This document shows, one piece after another, positions 9,352 through 18,868 of a stretch of 64,000 bases of DNA (positions are counted from its first letter, which is position 1; each line of letters begins with the position of its first letter). A model generated the notes under the pieces. The model was given only the letters and a program-made list of their open reading frames with translations. It did not search any database and was not told the origin of the DNA. Origin of the DNA: Butyrivibrio sp. WCD3002 (lineage in GTDB: Bacteria > Bacillota > Clostridia > Lachnospirales > Lachnospiraceae); assembly GCF_000424265.1 (NCBI RefSeq), contig NZ_AUJO01000005.1, forward strand, positions 124,001 through 188,000, written 5' to 3'. A program made the position numbers and the translations under genes.

Positions 9352-10257
9352 TCAGAACAATGCATTTTCCGGTGCGATCTTACGAACGGAAAAGTTAGCT
9401 ACAAGCATAAGTAAAAGTCCAACAATTGACTGGAAGAAAGATGTAGCTGCAACGAATCCAAAGTTTGAATTCTTGAAAATAGCATTAAGTACATATGAGT
9501 CAATAACCTGCGTTGTGCTGTAAAGCGTTCCGCTGTTACGTGTTACCTGATAGAAAAGACCTGTGTCAGAGTGCATTACTGTTCCTACTGAAAGAAGAAG
9601 CATTACTGTGATCATAGGTATAAGTGAAGGAATGGTGATGTGCCATATCTTCTGCCATCCGTTTGCACCGTCGATATCAGCAGCTTCATAGAGCTCTGAA
9701 TCAATTCCTGCAAGAACTGACATATAAAGAACTGAACCGTAACCTGTATCCTTCCAGATTTTTACTACAAGAAGTATCCAGGGCCAGAGTCCTGCGCTTG
9801 AGTAAAATCTTGTTGAAGTACCGAACATGTGGTTAATGATACCTGTGTCTGAACTGATGAATGCATATACGATGAACTGAACTGCTGCATATGAAATGAA
9901 AACAGGAATGATCATCAGTGTCTGCATTGTCTTAGCCATCTTCTTGAACACAAGTCTGTCAATCATGATAGCAAGTGTTACGTTAAGAAGTGTTCCTATA
10001 ACTGTAAACAACAGGTAATACAGAATTGTATTTCTTGTTATGGAAATGAATGTTGCCTTAGACGCTATCAGGAATTTGAAGTTCTCCAAACCATTCCAGG
10101 GACTCTTCCAAATTCCGTCTGCGTAATTGAAATTCTTAAACGCCATGACAAGACCTGCCATAGGCACATACATAATAAAGAACAAAATCAGGAATACCGG
10201 CAATGCCATAACGACATGTGCTCTGTGTTTCCATGTGTTTTCCCAAAAACCTTTCAT
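9352..10257 (-). CDS. Carbohydrate ABC transporter permease (LplB type, cassette 2)
   Basis: Membrane subunit (301 residues), LplB-like, with an N-terminal membrane segment after KHRAHVVMALPVFLILFFIM and an EAA loop near residue 187 (ELYEAADIDGANGWQKIWHI then IPSLIP). GGGAGG lies 6 bases before the ATG. It begins 22 bases after the LacI stop codon and is followed by the second permease. As in cassette 1 there is no dedicated ATPase gene, so the transporter presumably depends on an ATPase encoded elsewhere in the genome. Confidence 0.9.
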   Translation of the reverse strand: MKGFWENTWKHRAHVVMALPVFLILFFIMYVPMAGLVMAFKNFNYADGIWKSPWNGLENFKFLIASKATFISITRNTILYYLLFTVIGTLLNVTLAIMIDRLVFKKMAKTMQTLMIIPVFISYAAVQFIVYAFISSDTGIINHMFGTSTRFYSSAGLWPWILLVVKIWKDTGYGSVLYMSVLAGIDSELYEAADIDGANGWQKIWHITIPSLIPMITVMLLLSVGTVMHSDTGLFYQVTRNSGTLYSTTQVIDSYVLNAIFKNSNFGFVAATSFFQSIVGLLLMLVANFSVRKIAPENALF

Positions 10258-10279
10258 ATCTAACCTCCCACCTTTATGG

Positions 10280-11305
10280 TTACTCTCTGATCTCTCCTAC
10301 TGATTCACCTTCATTAAGCTTACCGCTCACAACAACCTGTTCACTGAAGGTTGTCATCGGATTTTCAATAGAATCGATCAATTTCTCTGCAGCTTTTCTT
10401 CCAAGACTCTCTGTGTCCTGGACTATGGTAGTCAGCTGCGGACTGTATCTCATAGCAATCTCAATTCCGTCGTATCCGGCAATCGAAATGTCATCCGGAA
10501 CTCGGAGGCCTTTGCCTCTTATAGCATTAACTCCACCAAATGCGGCAAAATCATCAGGATATAAGATACATGTGGGCCTATCTTTAAGCTCCAATAATTT
10601 GTTTGTTGCGTTAAATGCGCCAACTGTGTCTCGATAATCGGCTTCCAGTATATATTCCTCGGGAATCTCAAGCCCCAGCTCCATAGCCGTCTTGTAAAAG
10701 CTCTTCAATCTGGCCTGGGTTACTGACGAATCAGCTCCGTGAATATATGCTATTTTTCTGTGACCCTGCTTATATACGTATGTAAGCAGATCACTTATTC
10801 CCTGTACATTATCAGAAATGATAGCCGAACGATCATTGAACACGTAATCGATCGTCACCAGCGGAATTGCGCTTCTGGCAAGTTCCCCTACCTGCGGATC
10901 CATGAAATCTACGCAGGCTATCATCACACCATCGAAATTCCTATATCGAGCATGCTCTAAATATGACATATTTCGGTTGGCCATCACGCCACCACTTATA
11001 AACGTCACATCGTATCCACCAGCCTCAACAGTTCTCTTAAAACTGTCCAATACGCTCGAAAAGTAATCGTGTGTAAGTCCGCTTTGCGCTTCATCGACGA
11101 ACAGTACTCCTATATTGTAGGTTCTGTTTGTCTTAAGAGCTTTCGCTGCGAAATTCGGAAAATATCCCATCTCTGCAGCAGTTTCGCGGATGTGTTTTTT
11201 GGTCTTCTCACCAATATCATCCTGATCATTGAGGGCCTTGGAAACCGTAGCCACCGACACATTACAAGCTGTTGCAATGTCTTTAAGTGAAATTCTACGT
11301 GCCAT
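10280..11305 (-). CDS. LacI-family transcriptional regulator (cassette 2)
   Basis: A 341-residue LacI/GalR-type repressor. Residues 3-26 (RISLKDIATACNVSVATVSK...) form the helix-turn-helix, followed by the hinge and a sugar-sensing domain. The ATG at 11305 has GGGAG 5 bases upstream; a further in-frame ATG at 11317 would overlap that site and is less likely. It is first in the minus-strand sugar ABC operon and divergent from cellobiose phosphorylase, with 329 bases between the two starts that hold LacI-like palindromes. The simplest model is that it represses both its own operon and the phosphorylase in the absence of a cellulose-derived sugar; this is inference. Confidence 0.9.
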   Translation of the reverse strand: MARRISLKDIATACNVSVATVSKALNDQDDIGEKTKKHIRETAAEMGYFPNFAAKALKTNRTYNIGVLFVDEAQSGLTHDYFSSVLDSFKRTVEAGGYDVTFISGGVMANRNMSYLEHARYRNFDGVMIACVDFMDPQVGELARSAIPLVTIDYVFNDRSAIISDNVQGISDLLTYVYKQGHRKIAYIHGADSSVTQARLKSFYKTAMELGLEIPEEYILEADYRDTVGAFNATNKLLELKDRPTCILYPDDFAAFGGVNAIRGKGLRVPDDISIAGYDGIEIAMRYSPQLTTIVQDTESLGRKAAEKLIDSIENPMTTFSEQVVVSGKLNEGESVGEIRE

Positions 11306-11498
11306 AAATGCTCCCATCGAAACTACTAAATCGTTTTCGTGGCTTAAATATATATCACATTTTTCACCAAATCAAGTACATTTTTTAAAATTGTTGTGCA
11401 TTTTGTCATTTTTTGTATTATTTTTACAATTTTTACCACGAAAATTTTAGTAATTTTCATAAATCTACTTAAAAACGTTAATTTTACTGAGGTTTTAC

Positions 11499-11510
11499 GA
11501 AAACGTTTCC
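11499..11510. promoter_or_regulatory. Possible LacI-family operator (divergent region)
   Basis: GAAAACGTTTCC is a near-perfect palindrome with a central CG, in the middle of the divergent region between the LacI gene and cellobiose phosphorylase and upstream of the phosphorylase promoter. It may serve the LacI/ABC operon, or be a catabolite-control (cre-like) site. Confidence 0.35.
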
Positions 11511-11544
11511 TTAAAACTCAGTGATAGCGTGAATAATATTTTTC

Positions 11545-11603
11545 TTGAAAAAAGCGAGGTTACCCCTTATAATCAGTTTTATCTAATGACTTAATCGTTT
11601 AAG
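11545..11603 (+). promoter_or_regulatory. Promoter and LacI-like operator of cellobiose phosphorylase
   Basis: TTGAAA (11545-11550) and TATAAT (11568-11573) are separated by exactly 17 bases, a strong housekeeping sigma promoter. The palindrome CTTAATCGTTTAAG (11590-11603) lies about where transcription starts, the classical place for a LacI repressor. Flanking arms AGCGTGAATAAT (11527-11538) and ATTATCACGCT (11604-11614) also form an inverted repeat across the promoter. Confidence 0.7.
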
Positions 11604-11634
11604 ATTATCACGCTAATATTGGGAGGAACGCAGA

Positions 11635-14067
11635 ATGCAGTACGGTTTTTTCGATGATAAAAATCGCGAGTATGTTATAACAACGCCCAAGACTCCTTTG
11701 CCCTGGATCAATTACCTTGGCAACAAGGATTTCTTTTCGCTTGTTTCTAACACCTGTGGCGGATATTCCTTTTATAAGGACGCTAAGCTCTTAAGACTTA
11801 CAAGATACCGCTACAACAATGTACCTTATGACAATAATGGTAAATATTTCTATATTAAGGATGGTGAGACCGTTTGGAATCCCGGCTGGCAGCCTGTAAA
11901 GACTGAGCTTGATTCCTATGAGTGCCGTCACGGTATAGGATATAGTAAATTCACATCCGTTAAGAACGATGTTAAGGCTTCTGTTCTTTCATTCGTTCCT
12001 ATGAGCGATACATGCGAGATTTCACACGTAGAACTCACTAACAACAGCTCTTCTGAGAAAAAATTACAGCTGTTTTCTTACGTTGAATGGTGTCTCTGGA
12101 ACGCAGATGACGACATGAAGAACTTCCAGCGTAACTTAAGTACCGGTGAAGTTGAGATTGTTGATTCTACTATTTTCCATAAGACAGAGTATCGCGAGAG
12201 ACGTAATCACTACGCTATATATTCTGTTAATACTAAGGTAGATGCTGTCGATACAAGCCGTGACGCATTCCTTGGTGCATACAACGGACCGGATCATCCG
12301 GACGCTGTTTTCGCAGGAAAGCTTACCAATTCTGTAGCAAGCGGATGGTCTCCCATCGCAGCTCATCAGATTGATATTACGCTCACTCCCGGCGAGACAA
12401 AGACCTTCAACTTTATCCTTGGATATGTAGAGAATCCTGAGGATCAGAAGTGGGAGTCCCACGGCATCATCAACAAGAAGCCTGCAAACGAGATGCTTGC
12501 AAGATATCAGTCAGATGCTGATGTAGACAAGGCTTTTGCTGAGCTTTCTGCTTATTGGGATAACCTTCTTTCTATATATCATGTCAAGTCTTCCAATGAG
12601 AAGGTTGATCGCATGGTAAATATCTGGAATCAGTATCAGTGCATGGTTACCTTCAACATGTCACGTTCTGCTTCTTATTATGAGTCAGGAATCGGCCGTG
12701 GAATGGGCTTTAGAGATTCCTGCCAGGATTTGCTTGGTTTCGTACATCTCATTCCGGACAGAGCAAGAGAGCGTATCATTGATATTGCTTCTACTCAGTT
12801 CCAGGATGGTAGCGCATACCACCAGTATCAGCCCCTTACCAAGAAGGGTAACTCCGACATCGGTTCAGGATTCAATGATGATCCGCTGTGGCTGATCGCA
12901 GGTACCAGCGCATATATCAGAGAAACAGGCGATATGACAATCCTTGATGAAACTGTTCCTTTTGATAACGATATGAGCGTTGCTACTCCTCTTATGAACC
13001 ACTTAAAGAGAAGTTTTGACTACATCGTAAACCACAAGGGACCTCATGATCTGCCTCTTATCGGTCGTGCAGACTGGAATGACTGCCTGAACCTTAACTG
13101 CTTCTCAGCTCATCCCGGTGAATCCTTCCAGACTTTTGGTCCCAGCGAGGGTCCCGTTGCTGAATCAGTATTCATCGCTGGTATGTTTGTAAAATATGGT
13201 GAAGAATACGCTCAGCTCTGCGAGCTTAAGGGTGATTCTGCCGAAGCAGAGCGTGCCCGCGCCGAGGTTAAGAAGATGTATGACGCTGTTTGCACAGCAG
13301 GTTGGGACGGCGAATGGTTCGTTCGTGCATATGATGCACATTCTAATAAAGTTGGTTCACATGAGTGCAAGGAAGGTCAGATCTACATTGAGCCTCAGGG
13401 CTTCTGCGTTCTTGCAGGTATCGGTGTTAAGGAAGGTCTCGCAGAGAAGGCTCTTAAGAGCGTAAAAGAGCGTCTTGATACCAAATACGGTGTAATGATC
13501 CTTCAGCCGGCATATACAGAGTATCACCTTGAGCTCGGTGAAGTAAGCTCCTATCCTCCGGGATACAAGGAGAATGCAGGCATCTTCTGCCATAACAATC
13601 CTTGGGTTTCAATTGCTGAGACAGTACTTGGACACGGCGACAGAGCTTTCGAGATCTATAAGAAGACCTGCCCTGCTTACGTTGAGGAGATCAGTGATAT
13701 TCACTGCACAGAGCCTTATGTTTACTCACAGATGGTAGCCGGAAGAGACGCTAAATTCTTCGGACAGGGCAAGAACAGCTGGCTTACAGGTACAGCTGCC
13801 TGGACATTTGTTAATATTTCTCAGTATATCCTGGGAATTTATCCTACACACAAGGGATTATCAGTTGATCCTTGTGTACCTGCCGAGTTCGGCGATTTCG
13901 AACTCGTAAGAAAATACAGAGGTGCTACTTACAATATCAGCGTTAAGACAAATGGCGCTCAGAAGGGCATCCAGAAGCTGATTGTCAACGGCAACGAAAT
14001 AAACGGAACAGTAATTCCTTACGATCCTTCCGTAAAAGAGTACACCGTTGAAGCAATCATGGGCTAA
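11635..14067 (+). CDS. cbpA: Cellobiose phosphorylase (GH94)
   Basis: Cytoplasmic enzyme that splits cellobiose with phosphate into glucose 1-phosphate and glucose, saving ATP. The 810 residues match the length of clostridial cellobiose phosphorylases and the sequence looks like them throughout: N-terminus [20 protein letters not shown], the [10 protein letters not shown] block near residue 95, [20 protein letters not shown] near 352-371, and the catalytic motif [11 protein letters not shown] around 477-487, whose second Asp (483) should be the general acid. GGGAGG is 9 bases before the ATG. The gene stands alone with its own promoter, operator and terminator, divergent from a LacI-sugar ABC operon. 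Cellobiose phosphorylase rather than cellodextrin or chitobiose phosphorylase is favoured by length and the N-terminal sequence. Confidence 0.95.
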   Translation: MQYGFFDDKNREYVITTPKTPLPWINYLGNKDFFSLVSNTCGGYSFYKDAKLLRLTRYRYNNVPYDNNGKYFYIKDGETVWNPGWQPVKTELDSYECRHGIGYSKFTSVKNDVKASVLSFVPMSDTCEISHVELTNNSSSEKKLQLFSYVEWCLWNADDDMKNFQRNLSTGEVEIVDSTIFHKTEYRERRNHYAIYSVNTKVDAVDTSRDAFLGAYNGPDHPDAVFAGKLTNSVASGWSPIAAHQIDITLTPGETKTFNFILGYVENPEDQKWESHGIINKKPANEMLARYQSDADVDKAFAELSAYWDNLLSIYHVKSSNEKVDRMVNIWNQYQCMVTFNMSRSASYYESGIGRGMGFRDSCQDLLGFVHLIPDRARERIIDIASTQFQDGSAYHQYQPLTKKGNSDIGSGFNDDPLWLIAGTSAYIRETGDMTILDETVPFDNDMSVATPLMNHLKRSFDYIVNHKGPHDLPLIGRADWNDCLNLNCFSAHPGESFQTFGPSEGPVAESVFIAGMFVKYGEEYAQLCELKGDSAEAERARAEVKKMYDAVCTAGWDGEWFVRAYDAHSNKVGSHECKEGQIYIEPQGFCVLAGIGVKEGLAEKALKSVKERLDTKYGVMILQPAYTEYHLELGEVSSYPPGYKENAGIFCHNNPWVSIAETVLGHGDRAFEIYKKTCPAYVEEISDIHCTEPYVYSQMVAGRDAKFFGQGKNSWLTGTAAWTFVNISQYILGIYPTHKGLSVDPCVPAEFGDFELVRKYRGATYNISVKTNGAQKGIQKLIVNGNEINGTVIPYDPSVKEYTVEAIMG

Positions 14068-14164
14068 GAATTAGCCACAAAACCTTTGGTTTCCACCCGA
14101 TTTTACGATCGGTTGTGAAATATAATTGCTAAATACTTTCTTTTTCAATTCCTTCTATTAAGCA

Positions 14165-14202
14165 ATCCCCGCAGGCAAGCCCATGCCAGCGGGGATTCTT
14201 AT
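14165..14202 (+). terminator. Intrinsic terminator after cellobiose phosphorylase
   Basis: Arms AATCCCCGC and GCGGGGATT with an internal GGCA/TGCC pairing, followed by TCTTATTAT. The rest of 14068-14358 holds no gene and no other clear signal apart from the ribosome site of the next gene. Confidence 0.8.
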
Positions 14203-14358
14203 TATAAATATTTATCTGTTTTAACCTGTATTACTTTTTCTTAAAAGAGGAATTTCCATAGCTCTCCTCCTCAAAATGTACTTTAAAAAAGGATTTTAAA
14301 CGCTATAATTATTTTTGTTAGTATTTTTTTGTTGAAAAGAGTTCTATAGGAGGGTGAA

Positions 14359-15057
14359 ATGAAAAAAACAATTAAAATTCTTGCGATGACCATGCTTGCA
14401 GCTATGATCATGGTCATCGGAAACAAAACGGCCACTGCTGCAAATTACGATCTTCAAACCGTAAAAATAGGTATATCTGATTTTGACAAATCCCTGGCCT
14501 ATCCGGGAACATGTAATACCTGTTTTGCAGTAATGAATCTTGATGGGGTTACTGACTTTACCATCTCAAGTTCCGACGAAAGCATATGTACTGCTGAAAT
14601 AGTATCAAATGGCAATAATACTCAGAGTGTAGACTTTACCTACATAAAACCCGGAAAGATTACCCTTATTGCCACCTACAAATACAAGGGTAAGGATTAT
14701 ACCAGTAAAGCAAAAATAAAGGTTACACCTTATAAAAATCCGTTTAAAACATTAAAACTGGGATCTAAGAGTATCCAGAAGACTTTCAATGAACCCGATG
14801 TTCGTCATTATGGCATGTTTGCCGACGGCGTTTCAAAGGTATCCGGAAAAAAAGTTCTTACGGTCAGTCTCAAAAAAGGATACAAGATGTATCAAAATCC
14901 CACCTTTCAGACAAAACCCAGTGTAAAAAAGCCCATGTACTACAAAAAGAATGGGAAAATAAACCTTTCTAAGGTCGATTACATTCATTTCTATATTAGG
15001 GACAAGGAAGGCTATAAATGCGGCTTTGGTTGGGCAAATCGCAAACCAAATAATTGA
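14359..15057 (+). CDS. Secreted protein of unknown function, Ig-like
   Basis: A 232-residue exported protein. Residues 1-28 form a Sec signal peptide (KKTIKILAMTMLAAMIMVIG..., cleavage probably after ATAA). The middle (about 30-125) has the alternating beta-strand pattern and the phrase SDESICTAEIV...VDFTYIKPGKITLIATYKYK that is typical of bacterial Ig-like (BIG2-type) domains. The C-terminal 100 residues are rich in Lys and Tyr and not recognised. TAGGAGGGTG lies just before the ATG. It is a single gene flanked by terminators. Possible roles are surface binding or adhesion, but nothing in the sequence fixes a function. Confidence 0.75.
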   Translation: MKKTIKILAMTMLAAMIMVIGNKTATAANYDLQTVKIGISDFDKSLAYPGTCNTCFAVMNLDGVTDFTISSSDESICTAEIVSNGNNTQSVDFTYIKPGKITLIATYKYKGKDYTSKAKIKVTPYKNPFKTLKLGSKSIQKTFNEPDVRHYGMFADGVSKVSGKKVLTVSLKKGYKMYQNPTFQTKPSVKKPMYYKKNGKINLSKVDYIHFYIRDKEGYKCGFGWANRKPNN

Positions 15058-15085
15058 TTGCCCCTTATATGCATATATAAAGCAC

Positions 15086-15126
15086 AAGCTCCCGCAGATT
15101 TTTTATCCGCGGGAGCTTATTTTTTC
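15086..15126 (+). terminator. Intrinsic terminator
   Basis: Arms AAGCTCCCGC (15086-15095) and GCGGGAGCTT (15109-15118) followed by TATTTTTTC; ends the secreted-protein gene and faces the convergent ATPase gene. Confidence 0.85.
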
Positions 15127-15180
15127 ATTTCTGGAAGGTATTTGTGTGTTTAAGTGGCTTCTTAACCTTTTTAAGGGAAG

Positions 15181-16245
15181 CTAGACCATAAGTTCCGGCA
15201 ACGGACCCAGACCCTCAATAAATTCTTTAAATCTTGGAAGAAGAATTGAAACGGTTCCTCTGTTTGAAGCATCAATAATGCCTTTTTCAGATAAGCGGCT
15301 ACGCGGAACAGACCAGGTACTATGGGTTGTCTTTGTCAGCTCAAGTAACTCACCCACTTCCATGGTCTCTTTTTTTACGATAAATTGCAGAAACCACTTA
15401 TCTTTTGGCGCCAGCTCACTCCAGATTTTCTTATATACCTTCTCTGATAGAACTTCATCAAATTTTCGGAGCACTTCCTTTGTAAGGTACTTCTCTTTGG
15501 AATCCCACATATATTTCCCAAGGGTCTGGTATGCATACGCGTATCCCTTAGTGATAAAGGCCATTTTTTCAGCCTCTTCAAAGTCAATACCAAGCGTATC
15601 TTTGTAATCATCCCGAATATAAGTGATATTTAAGGGTGACATCTCATATTTAGTTGCACGAAGGAAAAATGTAAGCCCCTCAGCATTTTCCAGACTCTCT
15701 ATATCTTCATATAATCCTGCGACTATAACAAAAATAGGTAGTTCTTCCCTTATAAGTATCTGAAATTCCTGGATAAAATCAACAATGCCCTTTGTTTTTC
15801 TAGCTTCATCAATAGTAACCAGCAGGTGTTTTCCGGATTTTTTCAGTTCAGACAAGATCACCTTCAGCGCATAATCGATGCTGGCAACAGGACTTTTACT
15901 GGTTATATTAAGGCCAATCCCAAAGGCGGACAAATTGAGATTCGCATCTACAAAAGCCGAAACCATCGGAACAGAACTGTATAAATGAGCTACGAGCTCA
16001 CTTATGATATCAGAATCAGAGCGTATTCCTATTACTATCCAATCCTCATCATCCCTAAAATGCTGCTCTATGGCAGTAAGCGTGACTGTTTTCCCGGTCC
16101 CTCTTATCCCGGTCAGCTTAAAAGCCTGCTCATCAGGCACATCCCTTTCAAAAGCTTCAGCAATACTGTCTATGACATAGTTTCTGCTGAGATATTTTGA
16201 TGGAATCTTCCCAAAGCTTATTGTATATGGATTTTTCGTACTCAT
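15181..16245 (-). CDS. AAA-type ATPase with C-terminal winged-helix region
   Basis: A 354-residue P-loop ATPase of the Orc/Cdc6-like 'archaeal ATPase' type. Walker A is GIRGTGKT (residues 46-53), Walker B LLVTIDE (141-147), and the part after residue 290 (VGELLELTKTTHSTWSVPRSRLSEKG, in two stretches) looks like a winged helix. Proteins of this type occur as lone genes in many Firmicutes; some are linked to mobile elements or stress responses, but the function is not established. CAGGAGG precedes the ATG. The gene is monocistronic. Its 300-base upstream region is unusually AT-rich and carries two direct copies of CTATATAA-N2-CTATAT, which could be an operator for autoregulation. Confidence 0.8.
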   Translation of the reverse strand: MSTKNPYTISFGKIPSKYLSRNYVIDSIAEAFERDVPDEQAFKLTGIRGTGKTVTLTAIEQHFRDDEDWIVIGIRSDSDIISELVAHLYSSVPMVSAFVDANLNLSAFGIGLNITSKSPVASIDYALKVILSELKKSGKHLLVTIDEARKTKGIVDFIQEFQILIREELPIFVIVAGLYEDIESLENAEGLTFFLRATKYEMSPLNITYIRDDYKDTLGIDFEEAEKMAFITKGYAYAYQTLGKYMWDSKEKYLTKEVLRKFDEVLSEKVYKKIWSELAPKDKWFLQFIVKKETMEVGELLELTKTTHSTWSVPRSRLSEKGIIDASNRGTVSILLPRFKEFIEGLGPLPELMV

Positions 16246-16336
16246 GGTGCCTCCTGACTAACTGCTCTTTCCTCAGTCTTTTTGCATCTATTGAAAATTC
16301 TATTTCATTGCTCCTGCCATAATTTTCTTGTTGTAT

Positions 16337-16434
16337 CTATATAATACTATATGAATTTATATAATTGCAACATTACTATATATTTTAATATAATTTTGAA
16401 TAAAAACATTTTTCTATATAAAGCTATATAATTT
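16337..16434. repeat. Two direct repeats upstream of AAA ATPase
   Basis: CTATATAATACTATATGAATTT (16337-16358, shown in the form CTATATAA-TA-CTATAT-GAATTT) recurs as CTATATAA-AG-CTATAT-AATTT at 16414-16434, 77 bases away. The region 16246-16474 otherwise holds no gene and is very AT-rich. Likely promoter or operator sequence for the ATPase gene. Confidence 0.5.
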
Positions 16435-16474
16435 CAGAACCGCAATATAAAACACTATAATAATACATAAAAAT

Positions 16475-16518
16475 CCCCTGAAGAAGGCTTTGATCACTTC
16501 CATAGTCTTCTTTAGGGG
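16475..16518 (-). terminator. Intrinsic terminator after HD-domain gene
   Basis: Fifteen-base arms (CCCCTGAAGAAGGCT / AGTCTTCTTTAGGGG, with G-U pairs) and on the minus strand ATTTTTATG after the stem. Confidence 0.75.
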
Positions 16519-16546
16519 AATCTTGAAGCGCAAATTATAACATGTG

Positions 16547-17203
16547 TTATCCTTTTATAATAAAGGCCTTTATTGTCTCCATGGTGCTCTTTAGCTGATA
16601 TTTTATGAGGAATACCGCATCATTGTAGATCTTATCGCCGTATTTAATGTGCTCAAGAAGAGGATAAACGTACTCTTCTGTCTCCTCCACATAGGAAATT
16701 ATCTTTTCTCTTGAAAACGCCAGTGACATCAGACTCACGTTATTACATCTGTCGAGAGCTTTAACTATGGACGCAGTACTATCAGAAGAAATTCCGACGT
16801 AATAACGCTTTTTCTCGGCATCGGTGCCGCTGTAATTCTCGGGTTTGGTAAGAAGTGCCACAGAGTGCCTTACAGGCTCGGAAAAGGGCAGATTTTCAGG
16901 TTTTACACCACAATCCTCGCATACATCGTGTAAAAGAACCGTAGCCAGAACATGATCATTTTTGATACCCATAGCATGGGCATGACACGCCATCATAAGA
17001 GGATGCGTGATATATGGGATGTGTTCCTGGGTAAAAGGACTCGTTTTACGGGACTGTCCTGCATGCCTGTCCCTGGCATAATAGAGTGCCTCATAGGTCT
17101 CTGTGAGGTTCTCTTCAATAGCATTTCCCATAAGACGTGTAAACATGTGATCCTCAGAAAAAATCTTCTCTTTGAGGATCCATGCCGGCTTTTCTGAATC
17201 CAT
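16547..17203 (-). CDS. Stand-alone (p)ppGpp hydrolase-type HD protein
   Basis: A 218-residue protein consisting of the HD hydrolase domain found at the N-terminus of RelA/SpoT. The motifs are present: H47 (ARDRHAGQ), YITHP with H67, LLHDVCED with H92-D93, and ALDRCNN with D151, together the manganese-binding set that removes pyrophosphate from (p)ppGpp. No synthetase, TGS or ACT domain follows, so it is comparable to small alarmone hydrolases (MESH1-like). Start at ATG 17203 is chosen because AGAGGT lies 7 bases upstream; the reading from 17224 overlaps that site. It is a single gene ended by a terminator. Activity on another nucleotide is possible. Confidence 0.85.
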   Translation of the reverse strand: MDSEKPAWILKEKIFSEDHMFTRLMGNAIEENLTETYEALYYARDRHAGQSRKTSPFTQEHIPYITHPLMMACHAHAMGIKNDHVLATVLLHDVCEDCGVKPENLPFSEPVRHSVALLTKPENYSGTDAEKKRYYVGISSDSTASIVKALDRCNNVSLMSLAFSREKIISYVEETEEYVYPLLEHIKYGDKIYNDAVFLIKYQLKSTMETIKAFIIKG

Positions 17204-17251
17204 ATTTTTCACCTCTATAAACATCAGATAATCTGCTTAAAGGGTACAGAA

Positions 17252-17294
17252 AAAGCATACCACACATTGTAGAAATTTGTGCGGTATGCTTTTA
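17252..17294 (-). terminator. Intrinsic terminator after MATE exporter 1
   Basis: Arms AAAAGCATACC and GGTATGCTTTT flanking a short AT-rich loop; U-rich on the minus-strand side. It lies between the MATE stop codon and the HD gene start. Confidence 0.75.
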
Positions 17295-17365
17295 TTAAAT
17301 CTTTATTATCTCAGGGCTGTTTTTTCAATTTTATAAAATCACAGTCGTTATTATCACCTTTTTGT

Positions 17366-18790
17366 TTATACTTTTTTGACGATATTTCGAACCCAAATTC
17401 CTTTTTTAACAAGAACAAATCCTATTGCACTCTTGATAACTTCCAATGCGCAAACCGTGAAATATACTTCAACTACCGGCATTTTTGTGTGGTATGCAAG
17501 TATTCTTGCAACTACTACGGAAACAGTCCATACGTAACAGCTGTCGAACAGGAAGGTTACCAGTGTCTTTCCGCCGGATCTAAGTGTAAAATACGCCACG
17601 TTTGCGAAAGCGTTAAGCGGCATTACTACTGCAACTACGCGAATAAACTGTGTTGCCAGCTCCTTAATGGCAGGCTCAGTGTTATAGAACCTGGGAACAA
17701 TAGGCGATACGAGGAATAAAAGTGCCCCCATTACAAAGCAGCTGAGAACGCTTAATGTTGCCATTCTCCAGGCATCTCTTCTGGCATTTACAAAATGCTC
17801 TGCTCCAAGCTCCTGGCCAACAACGATGGACGTTGAGTTTCCAAGTGAAAGGAAAACCTCGTTAAAAATCTGCGCTATTGTATTTGCAATGTTTAATGCA
17901 GCAATTACCTCTATTCCTCGTATTGAATAGCACTGCATAAGCACTGCCTGTCCAAGACTCCACAAAAACTCGTTTGCAAGCAGCGGCAGGGATTTTGTCA
18001 CTATTGGCCAGATAAGGTCCATAGGGATTACAAAATGTCTGTACAATCCCTCCAGGAAAGCATAATCATCCTTTTTTCTGTGGGATACAATCGTAACTAT
18101 TCCCATCTCCACAAATCTTGAAATAACAGTTGCTATCGCCGCACCTGCCACTCCCAGCTTGGGAAAACCGAGATATCCGAAGATAAGAAGCAGGTTAAAC
18201 ACAAAATTAACCGCCATCGCAGTCATACTTGCGATCATCGGAAGTGTCGTTCTGCCGGATTCCCTTAGCGTTCCGGAATAAACCTGAGTAATTCCAAAGG
18301 GCAAAAGCCCGATTAACATTATATGAAGATAATTTTTTGCAAGATTAAGGGTCTGTATGGCATCTTCAGGAGTCGTATCCGCAGCTATATACAGCTTAAT
18401 TAGCGGCTCTCCTGCGGTTATGAAAACAACCAGCGCAACAGCAGTAATAACAAGCGCTATTATTGTCTTAAAGCGCATGGTATAGCGAACGCCCTCATAA
18501 TCGCGACGTCCAAAGAACTGCGTACCATAAATGCCTGCCCCTGCAAGCGCACCCCAGATGCATAACATCTGAACGAACATCAGCTGATTTACGATGGCTA
18601 CCGATGACATTGCCAGCGTTCCAACCTGTCCGACCATAATATTATCAAGAAGTCCTACCACGTTAGAGAGTGTATTCTGGATGATCATCGGAACTACAAC
18701 CATGGCAACCTTACGATAAAATGACGGTTCGCCAATCACACACTCTTTAAGTGAGAGCTTTACCTTTAATGATTCTTCTGCTGTAAGCAT
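17366..18790 (-). CDS. MATE-family efflux transporter 1
   Basis: A 474-residue multidrug and toxin extrusion protein with about twelve membrane segments. The family pattern is clear in MIIQNTLSNVVGLLDNIMVG near residue 35 and in the mirrored second half. Such proteins export cationic drugs or metabolites using sodium or proton gradients. GGAGGAATA precedes the ATG at 18790. The next gene upstream (a membrane-anchored acidic protein) ends 79 bases away, so co-transcription is possible but not certain. The substrate cannot be told from sequence. Confidence 0.9.
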   Translation of the reverse strand: MLTAEESLKVKLSLKECVIGEPSFYRKVAMVVVPMIIQNTLSNVVGLLDNIMVGQVGTLAMSSVAIVNQLMFVQMLCIWGALAGAGIYGTQFFGRRDYEGVRYTMRFKTIIALVITAVALVVFITAGEPLIKLYIAADTTPEDAIQTLNLAKNYLHIMLIGLLPFGITQVYSGTLRESGRTTLPMIASMTAMAVNFVFNLLLIFGYLGFPKLGVAGAAIATVISRFVEMGIVTIVSHRKKDDYAFLEGLYRHFVIPMDLIWPIVTKSLPLLANEFLWSLGQAVLMQCYSIRGIEVIAALNIANTIAQIFNEVFLSLGNSTSIVVGQELGAEHFVNARRDAWRMATLSVLSCFVMGALLFLVSPIVPRFYNTEPAIKELATQFIRVVAVVMPLNAFANVAYFTLRSGGKTLVTFLFDSCYVWTVSVVVARILAYHTKMPVVEVYFTVCALEVIKSAIGFVLVKKGIWVRNIVKKV

Positions 18791-18868
18791 TATTCCTCCA
18801 AATCTTTTCTATATATTGCATAGTCCGGAAAAAAGCGATTCATTTTGCTCGCAGCTAATCCGGATTTA

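Noticed and set aside
16337..16434. CRISPR-like or toxin-antitoxin operator array
   Set aside because: There are only two copies of the repeat, without regular spacers, and no small toxin or antitoxin gene is adjacent.
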